DNA of 64,000 nt, from contig CM052354.1 in assembly GCA_028551475.1 (NCBI GenBank), positions 32,263,258 to 32,327,257 on the forward strand. Reading direction: 5' to 3'. A program made the translations under genes and the position numbers. The notes below the pieces were generated by a model that saw only the letters and a program-made list of their open reading frames with translations, was not told the DNA's origin and searched no databases. Of the stretch, positions 36,900-48,989 are shown in pieces (within the stretch, counting starts at the first letter, position 1; every line of letters begins with the position of its first letter). The DNA is from Casuarina equisetifolia. Taxonomy: Eukaryota; Streptophyta; Magnoliopsida; Fagales; Casuarinaceae.

Positions 36900-38150
36900 G
36901 TCGTATGACATGACAATGAATAAATTTTAAGAATTCACAGGTTTACTTTGACTGAAGGATAAGGAACGTGAGGACTTGTTCTAATTCCCCTTGCGAACCC
37001 TCTCTCCCATGGAATGTGTCTCTAGTTTCATCCCTGAACAGCGCCAATTATTAAGAGTGAGGACCGGTTTGGTCAGAAAAGCAACAGGCTATTTGCAGAA
37101 AATCACTACTGTTTCAAACTGTGAAAGAAATTCTGACACCGTTAACTGTTTTTAATGGAGGATTTATGACGTGAAATGAAATATTTTCTCCCTTAACATT
37201 CCAATTGTTAAACTCATGTTCTATAAACTTTGTCTATTGCGATAAACTATCATTCAGCCAAAAGTTAAACTCTCAGCCGCTTAATCATCTTTTATAAACA
37301 ATCCAGCTCGTATGAATATTCAATTCAACAGCTCAACTTGATGGTGTTATCATATCCTGAAATCCTTGCAACGACGGTGATTTTTAAGCTTGCATTAATG
37401 CCTTTGTGTTTTCTTCTTGTGGAAAATAAACTTTTCTCTCTTTCGACACGATGGAGATGCGCCATTGACAGATCGATATGACGCTTGATTGTGATTATTA
37501 TCATGCCAAATGCGCCCCATGGGATTCATAATCAATAGATGTTACATCTAATAATCTTAGATTGCAAAATTTTCAGTTTTGATGTTGGAGTTACTGCAGT
37601 AGCAACCACAAAGAAAAGAGAGAAAAAAAAGAAAATGATTAGAAAGTTTAATCTTATATCATATTATGCTTAAAAATAATGGATCTTTTTTCTTAAAAAG
37701 AAAATTTCTTATATAATTAGGTAATATAAGACTTATACTATATTACTTTTAAAATGTTGCTTAATCTCTTTATAAGAACATTTATTTTCCAGCAAAGAGT
37801 TATTATACTTAATTTAAGTATTGATATTTAAAAAAAATTGTCCTTCTAAAAAATACCAAATGTAGAAGAATTTCAAATAAAATTTACTTATCATGCAATT
37901 TTTCTTTTTCACAATGTTAAGGGAGATGCAAGTGTAAAGAGTTGTGGTTGCCTACCTCATGATTTATAAGCCTTCAAAGATGTACTTCAATGGAAGTTTT
38001 CCAATTGTTTGTAGTTTAGTCAAATTCGAAAGCATTGGCATGAACCGAAGCTGAAACAACTTTATCAACATCATTAGGGTCGTTTTTAAAAGAGATACGA
38101 CATGAGTTCTCTTTTTTCATAGGATATTCCTTTGTCAGTATGTCCACAAC
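36900..38150. other. AT-rich intergenic stretch
   Basis: No gene is seen. The part 37270-37570 repeats 14590-14960. Confidence 0.5.
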
Positions 38151-39560
38151 AATCATAAAGAATATAAAAAAAAATTGTATTTAATTAAAGATAAATTATC
38201 TTTATATCTATAAAGAAACTAACTTTTTCTTATTTGAAGAACTTCATATATTTAAGAACCACCATAAGATTTTTCTTTTGTTTTTTTAAGTCATTATGAT
38301 GTCTTAATATATTCTATAATACACATTAAGTTATCCAATCATATATTTATAGAAGACTTTTATATGTTTTGATATCTCTCATCAATACTTTTTTATATGT
38401 TTTTCTCTTATATGTTTTAACAGCAAAAAAATGATTTTGTCAATAAGGGTTCCTTCCAAGTTGCCTACAAATGTAAAGCTTGAAAGGTTCTATGTAGTGT
38501 GTCATTAGGTAAACCGTTATAATAACCAAAGAGAAAAATTCAACCGTTATAATGACCAATCCATTATAGCTTTGCAAATTCAATCTCTAGATAGCAATAA
38601 ATTGTGGCCTCCATTTCATGTAGATACATGTTTACCTCGGACCATGTAGATTCCCAATATTTTTGATTGGGCGTTTGTGTTGAAAATTCACATAAAGTTT
38701 TTTAGCAAGTTGTGAGAAACATGAAATTTTCTATCAACATGAATGCAAAATCTACTTTAAACAGCCAAACCCTTTCTAATTCACCCAAATTATGGGGAAA
38801 ATATATATCACATTTCTTGGAAGAAATCCAAGCAAGCCAAGGCTCATCAATTAGTGTTTACTTTCTAAAATCAAACAAAGCGGTCTTGTGAGCCCGAAAA
38901 ATTCATCAACATAAAAAAGTGGGTAACCACTTAGTGGCAGGTGATAAACAAGTAAATATAGAAACATAAAAAAGAAAAAAAGAAAGAAAGATAAACAAGC
39001 AAATTACCCATAATCGACAACCATTTGTTCTCCAAGCTTTCCCATAGCACAGGCACCGGCTTGCCCATGACCGGTTGCGACGTCAGAATCATAAAAGTAA
39101 CAATTTTATTTTTCACTCTTAGCCAGATGGCCCTGTCAGGAGAAGCAAAAGTAGAGTCAGAACCTACTGCATATTATACAAAATTCACCTCTTTTTTTTT
39201 TTGGTCCAATTCTTTTACAATTCTGGGTTCTAAGTTTAGGTTCTGCCCCTTATTGAGAAACAACAAAATGGAAAGAAAATTGTGTGGACAAGTTGGAACA
39301 AAACATCAGACGATCAATATAAACAGAAAAATAACCCACTATTTGCCCCACCTTTAGGTTCAGGCACATGATGCTCAATTTGTTTCGGCCTTCCAGAATA
39401 CTACTAAAGGCAGTGAAACTTATTGACCTTCTGAATATTTATAATTCTATTCAAGTTTAAGAATATGTTTCCTCCAAGTCAATGTTGATATCAAACAGAA
39501 TCACAAAAAGGCTGGACAACAATGTTGATATCTAATTGTTGACAAACCGTATACGGACCA
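38151..39560. repeat. Second duplicated block, copy 2 of 3
   Basis: Counterpart of 15601-17200 and 46380-48090. Confidence 0.65.
39040..39132 (-). pseudogene. DUF1218-like remnant D, exon 2
   Basis: After an acceptor (CTCCTGACAG) the phase 0 frame reads GHLAKSEK, a TAA stop, then NCYFYDSDVATGHG. The YDSDVATG motif is the best family match in the window. One stop and the loss of the membrane helices make it a remnant. Confidence 0.55.
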
Positions 39561-39779
39561 ATACCGTCTTCCTTTCCTAATTACTGCCAAACCAGTTAAC
39601 CAGTTATGCATGTTTGACTATTAAATGCAAAAGAGAGCTCAGGAAATAAAATAGGGAAAAAAAAATGAAGTGTGATTGCAGCTGCCAAGCAGAAAATTAA
39701 GTAGCATAGCCGGACAAACAATGAAGTTTGGTCGCTGGTTTGTTTTAAGAAGCTGTGTCTTGAAGAAGCATAGCCGGAC

Positions 39780-39980
39780 AAACAATCCTAGGATTTGTAT
39801 GCTTCGGATTTGTCCTTGCTAAAGGTATCATGCAGATCAAACTATTATTCCAGAAGTTCATCCAGATAAGTGTTAGATAATGAGTCTAAATTGAAGCCCA
39901 GTAGATCAGCTTGTTGGAGCCCAGAATACATTGACTTTTTATCCGAAGTTGTTTTTCTATTTATTTTGTTTTTAGCCTAG
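39780..39980. repeat. Shared block, copy 4 (partial)
   Basis: Matches 10880-11040 and 34160-34300 (GGATTTGTCCTTGCTAA, AATTGAAGCCCA, GTTTTTCTATTTATTTTGTT). Confidence 0.55.
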
Positions 39981-40239
39981 ACAGGCAATATACGGACACG
40001 AATTCGAGTTCACTGTAGGTGGCTCTGGAATAAGGTTTAAAGGACCCTGAAATCTTGGTAGCCTATTAAACACGTTCCTAGTCCTGGCCATTTTAGCAAG
40101 ATGGAGTTTTTTTTTTCTTTATTTTATTTTTTCTTTTTCCTTCTCTTTTTCTTAATACGAGGGGTGCCGAGATGGAGTGTTTGCTTTGCAATCCAAAAAA
40201 AAAAAAACAGATTAAAAGAAAAGGCGAAATATAGAGAAG

Positions 40240-40470
40240 AAATTTCAGCACTAATGAGTTAGAGAACAACTGATTGGAAGTTATGCAGGAGGTCCAATAG
40301 AGGTATATGCAAGCGGGATCCAGGGGAACTAAGCGCTCTGTACCTTGGCGACTTTCTACTTTATACGCCTATCCATCTCTCTGCATTTGTATGCATGCAT
40401 GCCCATTTGATTACCGGGCGCATCTTTCTCTCCTTTCTGTCCTGTGGAATCATGCGCATCTTTATCTATA
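40240..40470. repeat. Dispersed GGACGTTATG-type repeat, copy 6 (diverged)
   Basis: Contains GATTGGAAGTTATGC, GGATCCAGGGGAACT and CTTGGCGACTTTCTAC and the GTATGCATGCATGCCCATTT block. Confidence 0.5.
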
Positions 40471-40479
40471 AAAACTAAA

Positions 40480-41310
40480 AACAGAGACGACCACTACCCT
40501 TTCACTCGAATCCTATCGGTAGGTAGACAAAAACAGAGGATGACATTCACCACCAACAACAGAATAGAGTACTCACGGATTATACTTGAAACATTAACTT
40601 AAAATTCTCGGATACCACACTGCATCTTAGGAGTTTTTGCAGTACACATGAAAAACAACGGAGAAAAATAAAGCAATTCAAACCAGGAAGTCTATCACAC
40701 AACTTGGAACACCAAATAAAAAAGGACAAAATCCAAACTAGACCACTTAAGTCATAACTGAAGTTCACACTTAGCTGCTGCTGCACGACTCCTCGGTACA
40801 TCGAGCTCCCCAAACAGCAACCTCATCGGTGGATTGCATTCATGGCCTGAGTGAGATGATCGAGCTGGTCTCAGTATTCTGAGAATGAAGTTTCAGTTTC
40901 AGGGCAAGGATTCAGAACCATAAAGGTTTAACCGTCTTTAATGGAGGTTTTGAGACAGGAAATCAAGTTTTCACTACCATCATCTCTGTATAAAATTATA
41001 TTCTAGAGGTAGGATCCTAACCTCAGAGTTGTGTTCTGGGTATAGCTTTAAAAGCAATGAGGTGATTTCGGAACAAAACACTTTTTTTCTTAATGTTTTT
41101 GCTAATTTATTTTAAATTAACTATAAGACATAATAATTTCTGAATAGATCATAGTTTTTTTATGAACACTTATTAGTCTTTTGATATACAAAAATTATGT
41201 GATTTTTGAACATTGTGGATTTTAAGTATTCTTTGACTTTAGAAAATTAGGTATTCTTTGAGTTTAGATATTTTACCCTCATATAAAATTGATTTCTTTA
41301 AAATAATTGT
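40480..41310. other. Intergenic stretch without recognised genes
   Basis: The minus-strand frame 40580-40813 has a good length but no motif I know and no counterpart in the duplicated blocks. I leave it uncalled. Confidence 0.4.
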
Positions 41311-41312
41311 AT

Positions 41313-41402
41313 AAAATTGATTTCATTATTGATAGAATCAATTATTGTAGCTTGATAACATTGATCTCATTATTGATAGAATCAATTATTGTAACTTGAT
41401 GT
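41313..41402. repeat. Short tandem duplication
   Basis: Two copies of a unit of about 56 bases with TTATTGATAGAATCAATTAT lie head to tail in the RLP-4 3' flank. Confidence 0.7.
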
Positions 41403-41934
41403 TATATTGAAAAAAAGGTATTGAACTTGTTTTGAAGAAAAATATCATTTTATTTGTAATCTAACTGCTATAAAAAACAAAAAGTGTTGATAACATCTTA
41501 ATTTTGAGTTTCTATAAGAATTTGATTTCCTATTCATTCTGTTTTCACACTATGCTACTATGAACTTGAATATCACTATATTTCAATCAGGACTAAGCTT
41601 TGAAAATAAATAATCAATGATTATGGCATAATGAGAAAAATACAATTTAACATTTAATTACTCAATCATAATAAGTATGAATAGGTTGTATAAAGATTTT
41701 CTCAAATTAAATAAACAAACATTTCTTTAAACCTATTATCTTTTCTTTTCTTTTCTCTTCCACCTTCAATTTTTTCCAATTATCATTTAGTGAGATATAA
41801 AACCACTTTCCAACTAGGAACTATATACAAGCATTACTATTAACCAAAGCCAAGTCAATAGAAAAACAAAAGAAAAAGAAAGCTAAAAAGGGATCGTAGA
41901 AGCTTATTTTCTTCATAGTTACATGGGTATACAT

Positions 41935-41943
41935 TGTTTACCT
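41935..41943 (-). promoter_or_regulatory. Conserved splice-donor-like site after the RLP-4 stop
   Basis: TTTGCCAG followed by GTAAAC, about 26 bases after the TAG/TAA end of the frame at 41967. RLP-5 has the same site at the same distance. Confidence 0.45.
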
Positions 41944-41966
41944 GGCAAATGCCTTGTTGATTATGT

Positions 41967-44629
41967 TTAGTTTCTATGTTGCCTCCAATTCATGCTTTTA
42001 CGTGGTGGTTGGCCCATTTCCAAAATCTTTATAAACCAATCATGCTTCTTTGTGATCCTAAGAACAAGTCCAACCATAAATCCACATCCATATCCTAATG
42101 CAACTTCTTCCCAACTAAATTCAAATAGAGACTTCCAATTTTGATTATCTCTAAATGTTAAAACTAGGGAATGTGGGTACTCAAAATTTTTGCATTTCGT
42201 TGATAAAGGGCTTCCACATAATCTTGGATTATCATAGAATGAAGTATTTGGAAATGTATCAAATTGTTTTCCAGATGGTATAGGTCCTATGAGATGATTA
42301 TAGGAAATGTTAAGATATGCAAGGAAAGTAAGTTGGATGAGTTGTAAAGGGATTATCCCAGATAACTTGTTTTGAGAAACATCTAGTGACTCTAGCTTTA
42401 TCAAGTTCCCGAAAGAATATGGTATATGACCAAAAAGGAAGTTGTTTGAGAGGTTGAGAAATTTAAGTCCTTTTAAATGCCCTATGACTTCTGGAATTTG
42501 ACCTTCAAATCTATTGTTTAAGAAATCGAAAGCCATGAAGTAATCTAAGATATTATCATATACCATATCATTGCCTTTGTAAACAAATGTTGTTGAGTAT
42601 TTGTAGTCAATGATGAAACCATCATTGATGGTTACATGCATGTAAGTTAAGCTTGTTTCGTTGTGGATTTGCATGGCTTTCCAAGTTTTGAAGTATTGTG
42701 AAGGCAACTCACCTGTAATATAATTATTTGAGAGATCAATAACTTGCAAACTTGGGAAAGCAAAATTAATGCTTGGAGTTCCAATTGTACCATAAAATCT
42801 ATTAGATTGCAAAATAGGAAGCTTCAACTTTAAAAGGTTGCCCAACCAAGAAGGAAAAGTATCATTGATTTGGTTGTCTCCCAAATTAAGAACTTCAAGC
42901 TTGGTACAATTGACAAGTGATCTTGGTACAAGACCTTGTAATTGATTTTCGCTAAGATCAATCATCTTTAGTTCACTGCTTTTAACAAATGCTTGGGGAA
43001 GGATTCCTTGAAAGTTATTCCCATGTAAATTTAGAACTGATAGAGAACCACTCAAGTTGCTTAAACATTGAGGAAGTGAGTTACTCAAGTTATTGTTTGA
43101 CAAATCAAGAAGAATAATTAAACTTAGCTTGCAAATTAAGTGTGAGATTTCTCCAATTAATTTGTTCTTTAAGGCTGAATACCAAAGGATACTAGGTGGT
43201 AGGATTGGAAGTGACCCTAGAAGTATATTCTCATCAAGCCTTAGAATCTGTAAGTTAGAGTGAAGCATAGAAACTAAAAGTCCATCAAAGCCTGTTAGAT
43301 AGTTACCACTTAGATCTAAACTCCATATAACATTTTTAGTTACATTCCATACCCACTTTGGAATGTGGCCATGAATTCTAGTCCTTGCAAGATGCAATAC
43401 TTCCAGTTGATCTTGATTCCTTAGAAAATTTAGGAACTCACCAAGGTAGCACCAATTTATAGATAATAACTTGAATTTTGGATAAGTTGTATTGGTACCA
43501 GGCTTTATAAGCAATGAAAGACTGTTTTCAGCTAGCCCAAGTGAAGTGAGGCTTTTGAGTTTCGAGAACAAGTCAAATTCTAATGTGCCATTCAAGTAAT
43601 TTCTATCAAGCCTGAGACTACCAAGATTCATAAGCCTAAATATTGACTTTGGAATTGAACCATGCAACATGTTCTTTACCAAGCTTAGCTTAATTAATTG
43701 GGTAAGGTTACCAAGTGATAATGGTATTTGTCCAGAAAAGTTGCATTCAGCAGCAAAGAAATAAGATAGGGACTTAAGGTTACCAATTGAACGTGATAGC
43801 ATACCAGAAAAAGATGTTTCATAAAGTACCAATTTTTCAAGAAGACTACTTTTGTTAAATTCTGGCAAACTCTTAGTGAGATTCTCATTTAAAGAGACAT
43901 AAAGAATTTGAAGATTGGGTAGATGAAAGATTTCACTAGGAAAATCACCATACAACCCATAAGATCCTAGGAACAAAGATGATAAAGAAGATAAGTTTGC
44001 CAAGGTTTTAGGTACCATAGATGACATGTTAATGCCGCTGAGATCTAGTGCTTTCAAGTTTGTTAAGTTACGAGCTACACTTGCTAAGCTAGGCTCTAAA
44101 AGCTCCAATTCACGTCCAGAGAGATTCAAGGAAAGTAAATTAGAGAGGTCAAAACTCTCTGAAGGGATTTGACCAAAAAAGCCAGCATAAGAGAGGTCAA
44201 GGTTTGTTAACCGTGAAAGATGTTTAAATCCAATTGGGATTCAAGAATAATTGAAGTCATTGTCGGAAAGATTTAGATTTTGGAGGTGAACAAGTTGGAA
44301 GAGACTGTTGCTAGAATTGATGGGACCAAAAGGGCAGCTACTACTTAGGTCAAGACTCACCACATTACTTGTGTTCTCATCACACTTAACCCTAAGCCAT
44401 TCACAACAGTTGTTGCTTTCAGTCTCCCAAAAGGAAACTTTTGAATAGGCAAAAGGATTAGTAGATGCAAAAAAATTGATCATAAGACTTTCCTTCAATT
44501 GCAACAAGGCCAAACTTGCATCATCATGGCAAAATGGTTGTACAAAGAAAAAGAAAAAAACCAAAAAAACATTTGACAAAATTGTGAGGATAAGCGCATA
44601 AAAAAGAACAAGGAAAGTGAAAAAGCCAT
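41967..44629 (-). pseudogene. RLP-4: LRR receptor-like protein with one stop codon and a shifted signal peptide
   Basis: The ATG at 44629 opens MAFSLSLFFFMRLSSQF, a good signal peptide, but the mature part (VQPFCHDDASLALLQLKESL) is in another frame, so a one-base change separates them in T-rich sequence. The frame of the mature part runs from about 44640 through the N-terminal cap (CCEWLRVKCDENTSN) and is broken only by a TGA at 44241-44243, where RLP-1 has Lys and RLP-3 Glu. From there it is open to 41967: LRRs, the island loop with YSTTFVYKGNDMVYDNIL, the last LRRs, the cap (PRLCGSPLSTKCKNFEYP), a membrane helix (VALGYGCGFMVGLVL) and a tail ending in RQHRN. Total about 870 codons. It is the least damaged full-length receptor here; a stop-free allele would be easy to imagine in another plant. 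Confidence 0.85.
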
Positions 44630-45510
44630 AATCTTTTATTGAATTTGGTATAGTTATTTCCTATCTTCAAATTAACCTCCCAACTTCAAAACTGTTGGCT
44701 TTGCCTCACGTGATTTCTCATGATTTATTGTCAAAGTCATCTCACGGAGAAGTTGTAACAATAGTAAATCACACCACCTTCTAAAGACGTCTAATGGTTT
44801 TAAGATTTCGAGTCAAGTTGTTCTCCAAGATATTATTTATGCATTTATTCTTCTTTTTCTTACAAAAATATTTTTTTTTAGTTTTGATAATTCAAAATTG
44901 GTAACAAAATTATTAAGATTTATATACAAAATCATTAAATAATTTAGCTTGGACAATTCAAAATTTTCTCTTGTGATATAAGCATATTTTTCCCTCGTTT
45001 ATTTCTCATTGATTCTGACTTTTGAATAATTTCTATTTCCATGTTATTAAAGGAAAAAGAAAAAGAAAGCTACTCCTCCTCTTCACTTGCATAGAAAACG
45101 AGGATTAAGCAATAGGAAACACAAATAGTTGCTTGCAATCTATTATTGACAGATTGTTTTGTAGTTCATTGTTTTCGTCTAATTTAATACATTAGTATGC
45201 AAAATTTACTGTTGAAGAAAAAATCTATTAAATCCTCGCCAAACCCACAAATTATAGAATATGAATCTATTATTAGAAAACAAAACCCAACGTCTAACAC
45301 AACCATTTTTAGGCTTTGATTGTACAACTTAAAGTTGTTAATATCTCCAATCTCCAATCTATTCATTTACTTCCTAAAAGTCAAAAGACCTAAGTGTAAA
45401 CCCGATGCCAAACCGATCCTACCTTTAACAACCTGTCAAGAAAGGACGTACTTGTAAAAAGAGACAAATCAAACGGGATGAACAAATCTTGTTTATCAGG
45501 GACTTCCTGC
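44630..45510 (-). promoter_or_regulatory. Upstream region of RLP-4
   Basis: 44640-44800 aligns with the RLP-1 and RLP-3 upstream regions. It includes TTTGCCTCACGTGATTTCTC, with a CACGTG-like core, and a GTCAAAG motif (W-box core on the minus strand). 44860-45240 continues the match to 1440-1830. No gene is seen. Confidence 0.4.
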
Positions 45511-45519
45511 CAATTGATG

Positions 45520-45900
45520 ACGATGTGAATTCATATGATTTAATTTAGATTGATGTATCAACAAACAAAATCTCCTTGGACAGTTAGTTTATTGAGATAG
45601 ACTTTTGATAGATGAAGAAATTGTGCAGTGGCTCCTTTAGGTTAACATATATTGTAATTTTTGTCTATTTTATGTTGAAAATAGGAGTTATCTCTTTTTT
45701 TTTAATGTATATGAACATAGATGATTTGAAAGAGTATTCTTGCTTAAAATGAAATTTAGCATCATATTGGAGGATGAAATGAAAAATGAAAATAGATGAT
45801 TAGAATAATTAAAGGAATAGATTTGACAATAAATTTTTTTTTAAGATATCTTTTTTTAGTTTGCATTTACTATCTATGAGCTAAGTACAATGGAAAAATA
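45520..45900. repeat. Dispersed repeat of about 400 bases, copy 1 of 3
   Basis: Shares ATGATTTAATTTAGA, TTTATTGAGATAGACTTTT, GAAGAAATTGT and TTGGAGGATGAAATG with 55050-55490 and 55760-56200. No coding capacity. Confidence 0.55.
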
Positions 45901-46379
45901 TTTTCAGATTAAAAATATTGACATTCCAATCTTGCTTGCAAAAGTATAATTGATGAAGTTAGGGTGAATAAAAAGGAACCCAAAATTTTATGATTAATAC
46001 TATTAAATTAATAGTACAAAAAGCTTGAGTTGAAAAGTAGAATAAAGAGTTGCAATAAATAATAAGAGCAATTAAAAGAAGAAATTTAGTTACAAAACTT
46101 CTTAAGATATATTTTTTAGCTCACATCCAATGTACATAGGCAAAACAAAATAGAAGGCACTTTTAGAACAAAATTGATATCTTGATCAAGTTGGCTAAAA
46201 AAAAACCTTGTATGAAAGAGAGTTTCTTTATTTCAAAATTTAAAATTCTTACTAAATAATATCATTTTGAATGAAATTTGGATGCTTTGAACATTTATCC
46301 TTTTGTGGTTTTCATAATTCTTGTAATACTGGCATATACCACTACTTTTCTGTATATTGTTTTTATTAATATAAACTTA

Positions 46380-48090
46380 CATTTCTACCAAAAAATTATA
46401 TTTAATTAAAGATAAATTATCTTTAATTCTATAACAAAACTATTTTTTTATTATTTGAAGAACTTCATATATGTAAGAACTCCTATAAAAAAATTTCATT
46501 TGTTTTTTTTTTCTTACTCATTATGATATCTCATTAAATTTTGTAATACACATGAAATTATCTAAACCTTGTATTTATAGAAGATATTGGAGAAATCCTT
46601 AAAAATAATTATTGTCATAAATCATTAATATCTTGATCTAATATCGTTTTTTATATGTTTTGATATTTTTCATCTATGTTTTTTTTATATGTTTTAAGAG
46701 CAAAAAAATGATTTTGTCACTAAGGGTTCCTTCCAATTTGCCAGTAAATATAAAGCTTGAAAAGCTCTATATATTGCATCCATAGGTAAACCATTATAAT
46801 ACCCAAAGAGAGGGAGCCACCCACTAAAATAACCAAACCGTTATAGCTTCTTTGTATATTAAATAACTTCTTTGATAGATTGTTGCCTCTTATACACATA
46901 GAGATTAGTTTATTTTAGACCATATAAGATTCCTAGTGTTTTGAGTATTTGGTGTGCGTATGTGTTTCCAATTCATATAAATCAACTCTAGACTGCCAAA
47001 CCCTTTCTAATTACCCCTGCTTAGAGGAAAAATATATGTTACATCTTTTTGGACGAAATTCAAGCAAGCCATGGCTCATCAATTCAGTGTCTACTTTATA
47101 AATTCAAACAAAGATGTATCTGTGAGCGAGACAAATTCATCAACATAATAAAAAGTGGGCAATCACTTACTAGCAGGTGATAAACAAGCAAATTTAGAAA
47201 CAGAAAAAAGAAAGATAAACAAGCAAATTGACCATGACCTAGAACCAGTTGGTCTCAAAGCTTTCCCAAAGCAAAAGCATCAGCTTGCCCATGATTGGCG
47301 GATGTCAGAATCACAGGCGCAACAATTTTATTTTTCACTCTTAGCCAGATGGCCCTGTCAGGAGAAGCAAAAGTTGAGTCAGGAACTTCTGCATATTATA
47401 CAAAATCCACCTTTTTTTTTTTCCAATTCTTTTACAATTCTGGGGTCCAAGTTTAGCTTCTGCCCCTTGTCGAGAAACAACAAAATGGAAAGAAAATTCT
47501 ATGGACAGGCAGGAGCAAAACTTCAGACAATCAATATGAACAAAAAAATAACCTGCTATTTGCCCCACCTTCGAGTTCGGGTACATGATACTCAATTTGT
47601 TTCGGCTTTTCAGATTACTACTAGAAGGGGTGAAACTTATTGACCATCTGAATATCTACTGTTCTGTTCGAGTTGAAGAATATGTTTCCTCCAAGTCAAT
47701 GTTGATGTCAAACAGCATCATAATGTATTCGGACTTTTATTGATGTTAAGAAAAGACTGGATGAATGCTTTTAAGTGTAAACATACTTGAAACGAAATAT
47801 GAAGAAACCTTCGGTTTAACCAAAGGTTTCCAAGAACAGAGCACATTCTGCAGTCAAGAAATCTTGGCTTAAGGCTTCTCCCGAGGAAACAGAACTCAAG
47901 TTTGAAATATGTTAGAGTTTGAAAGATATTTACGAGAACGGATCGGAAACGAATACATGCAGAAATTTGGGAGAAACAGAACTCGGAAAGGGGTCCTCAA
48001 AGGGGACCGCCCCAATCATTTAACAGAGTGGGGGAGTAAAGAGGTCTTGACAAGACCGTTTTGACAGTACAGGACATTGGATTCAATACT
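46380..48090. repeat. Second duplicated block, copy 3 of 3
   Basis: Counterpart of 15601-17200 and 38151-39560. The plus-strand frame 47155-47643 (162 codons) is a chance frame: it is antisense to the DUF1218-like exon remnant and is interrupted in the other copies. Confidence 0.65.
47230..47352 (-). pseudogene. DUF1218-like exon 2 remnant G
   Basis: Same acceptor (CTCCTGACAG) and same start (GHLAKSEK, stop, NC) as the remnant at 39.1 kb, then CDSDI and loss of the family pattern. No first exon remains near it; the place where it should lie is taken by the GC-richer block at 48120. Confidence 0.5.
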
Positions 48091-48119
48091 TCCAATATAT
48101 TCATTCGTTTCACGATAAT

Positions 48120-48420
48120 TAACAGGCCTGGGTGGCGGCAGGGGTGGCAGTCCCGGCCTCTGCAACTGTACCGGACAAGTCGGGATGGGTGGCTAACCCC
48201 GTTTGATCAGGCTCTGCATCTGACAAGATCCTGAGAGATCCGAGCAGCGAGGGTTTCCTGGAGAAGCCAAGAGATTTGGGTAATTCGGCTCTGTTTGTTG
48301 ATGGTTTTGAAATTAGTTTTTGAAGCATCACAAAGCTTATCTGGTTTGGGATGCCGATTCCGTTGGGATCCTCCCGCCACCAATGTAGCATGGAAGGCAG
48401 AAAGGCTCGTACTAACATAG
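48120..48420. repeat. GC-richer block shared with 11840-12110
   Basis: Shares GGATGGGTGGCTAA and the GAGAAGCC stretch with the block near RLP-2f. The open minus-strand frame (48119-48418) is not conserved. Confidence 0.5.
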
Positions 48421-48424
48421 TGTT

Positions 48425-48680
48425 GTATGAGTTAGAAGATCTAAAAGTTCAACTCAAAAGTTAGTTGGATCTTCTTTTATACTTAACTTAGAAATCTTAC
48501 TTCCTAATATTGTACAGGATGAAATATATTCAACTTATGTTTTGATACCAAATTAAAAGGCTCAAAAGCCTAACCCAAAAGCTAGCTCAAAGGTTAAAAG
48601 GTCTTTTTTTAATTTATATTTAATCTCAAGAATCTTACTTTCTAATGTGAGACTCTCATCTTTCACACAATGTGAAATAG
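48425..48680 (-). mobile_element. Degraded TRIM-like element
   Basis: Two diverged direct repeats of about 90-100 bases (around 48440-48515 and 48565-48650; markers CAAAAGTTAGTT/CAAAAGCTAGCT and AATCTTACTT(C)CTAAT) flank a short middle containing TTTTGATACCA, similar to the primer-binding site of the intact TRIM. I see no target-site duplication. Confidence 0.4.
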
Positions 48681-48959
48681 TGTGTTACTGTGAAGGGCTT
48701 AATTTGTCTAACGCTCTTATTTACTTTTTGTGGCATGTTCTAAAAAATAGAGCTTTTTGAATAATTTATTGAGAGAAAAAAAAAAGACTTCCCAACTAAA
48801 AACTTTATACTACCAAATATGAATTATATTAACAAATATCTAGCATTATCTTAATCCAAAAGCAAGGTCAATAAAAAAAAAAGCCAAATTAATAAAAGAA
48901 AAGAAAAAGAAAAATCAAACAAACTTGTCTTCAAAGTTCCATAGACATATATTTATATA

Positions 48960-48966
48960 TTTACCT
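48960..48966 (-). promoter_or_regulatory. Conserved splice-donor-like site after the RLP-5 stop
   Basis: TTGCCAG followed by GTAAAT, about 26 bases after the TAA at 48990. Confidence 0.45.
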
Positions 48967-48989
48967 GGCAAGTGTTTTGAAGATTATAT

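Noticed and set aside
47155..47643. Plus-strand frame of 162 codons
   Set aside because: It is antisense to a DUF1218-like exon remnant and is not open in the two homologous blocks.
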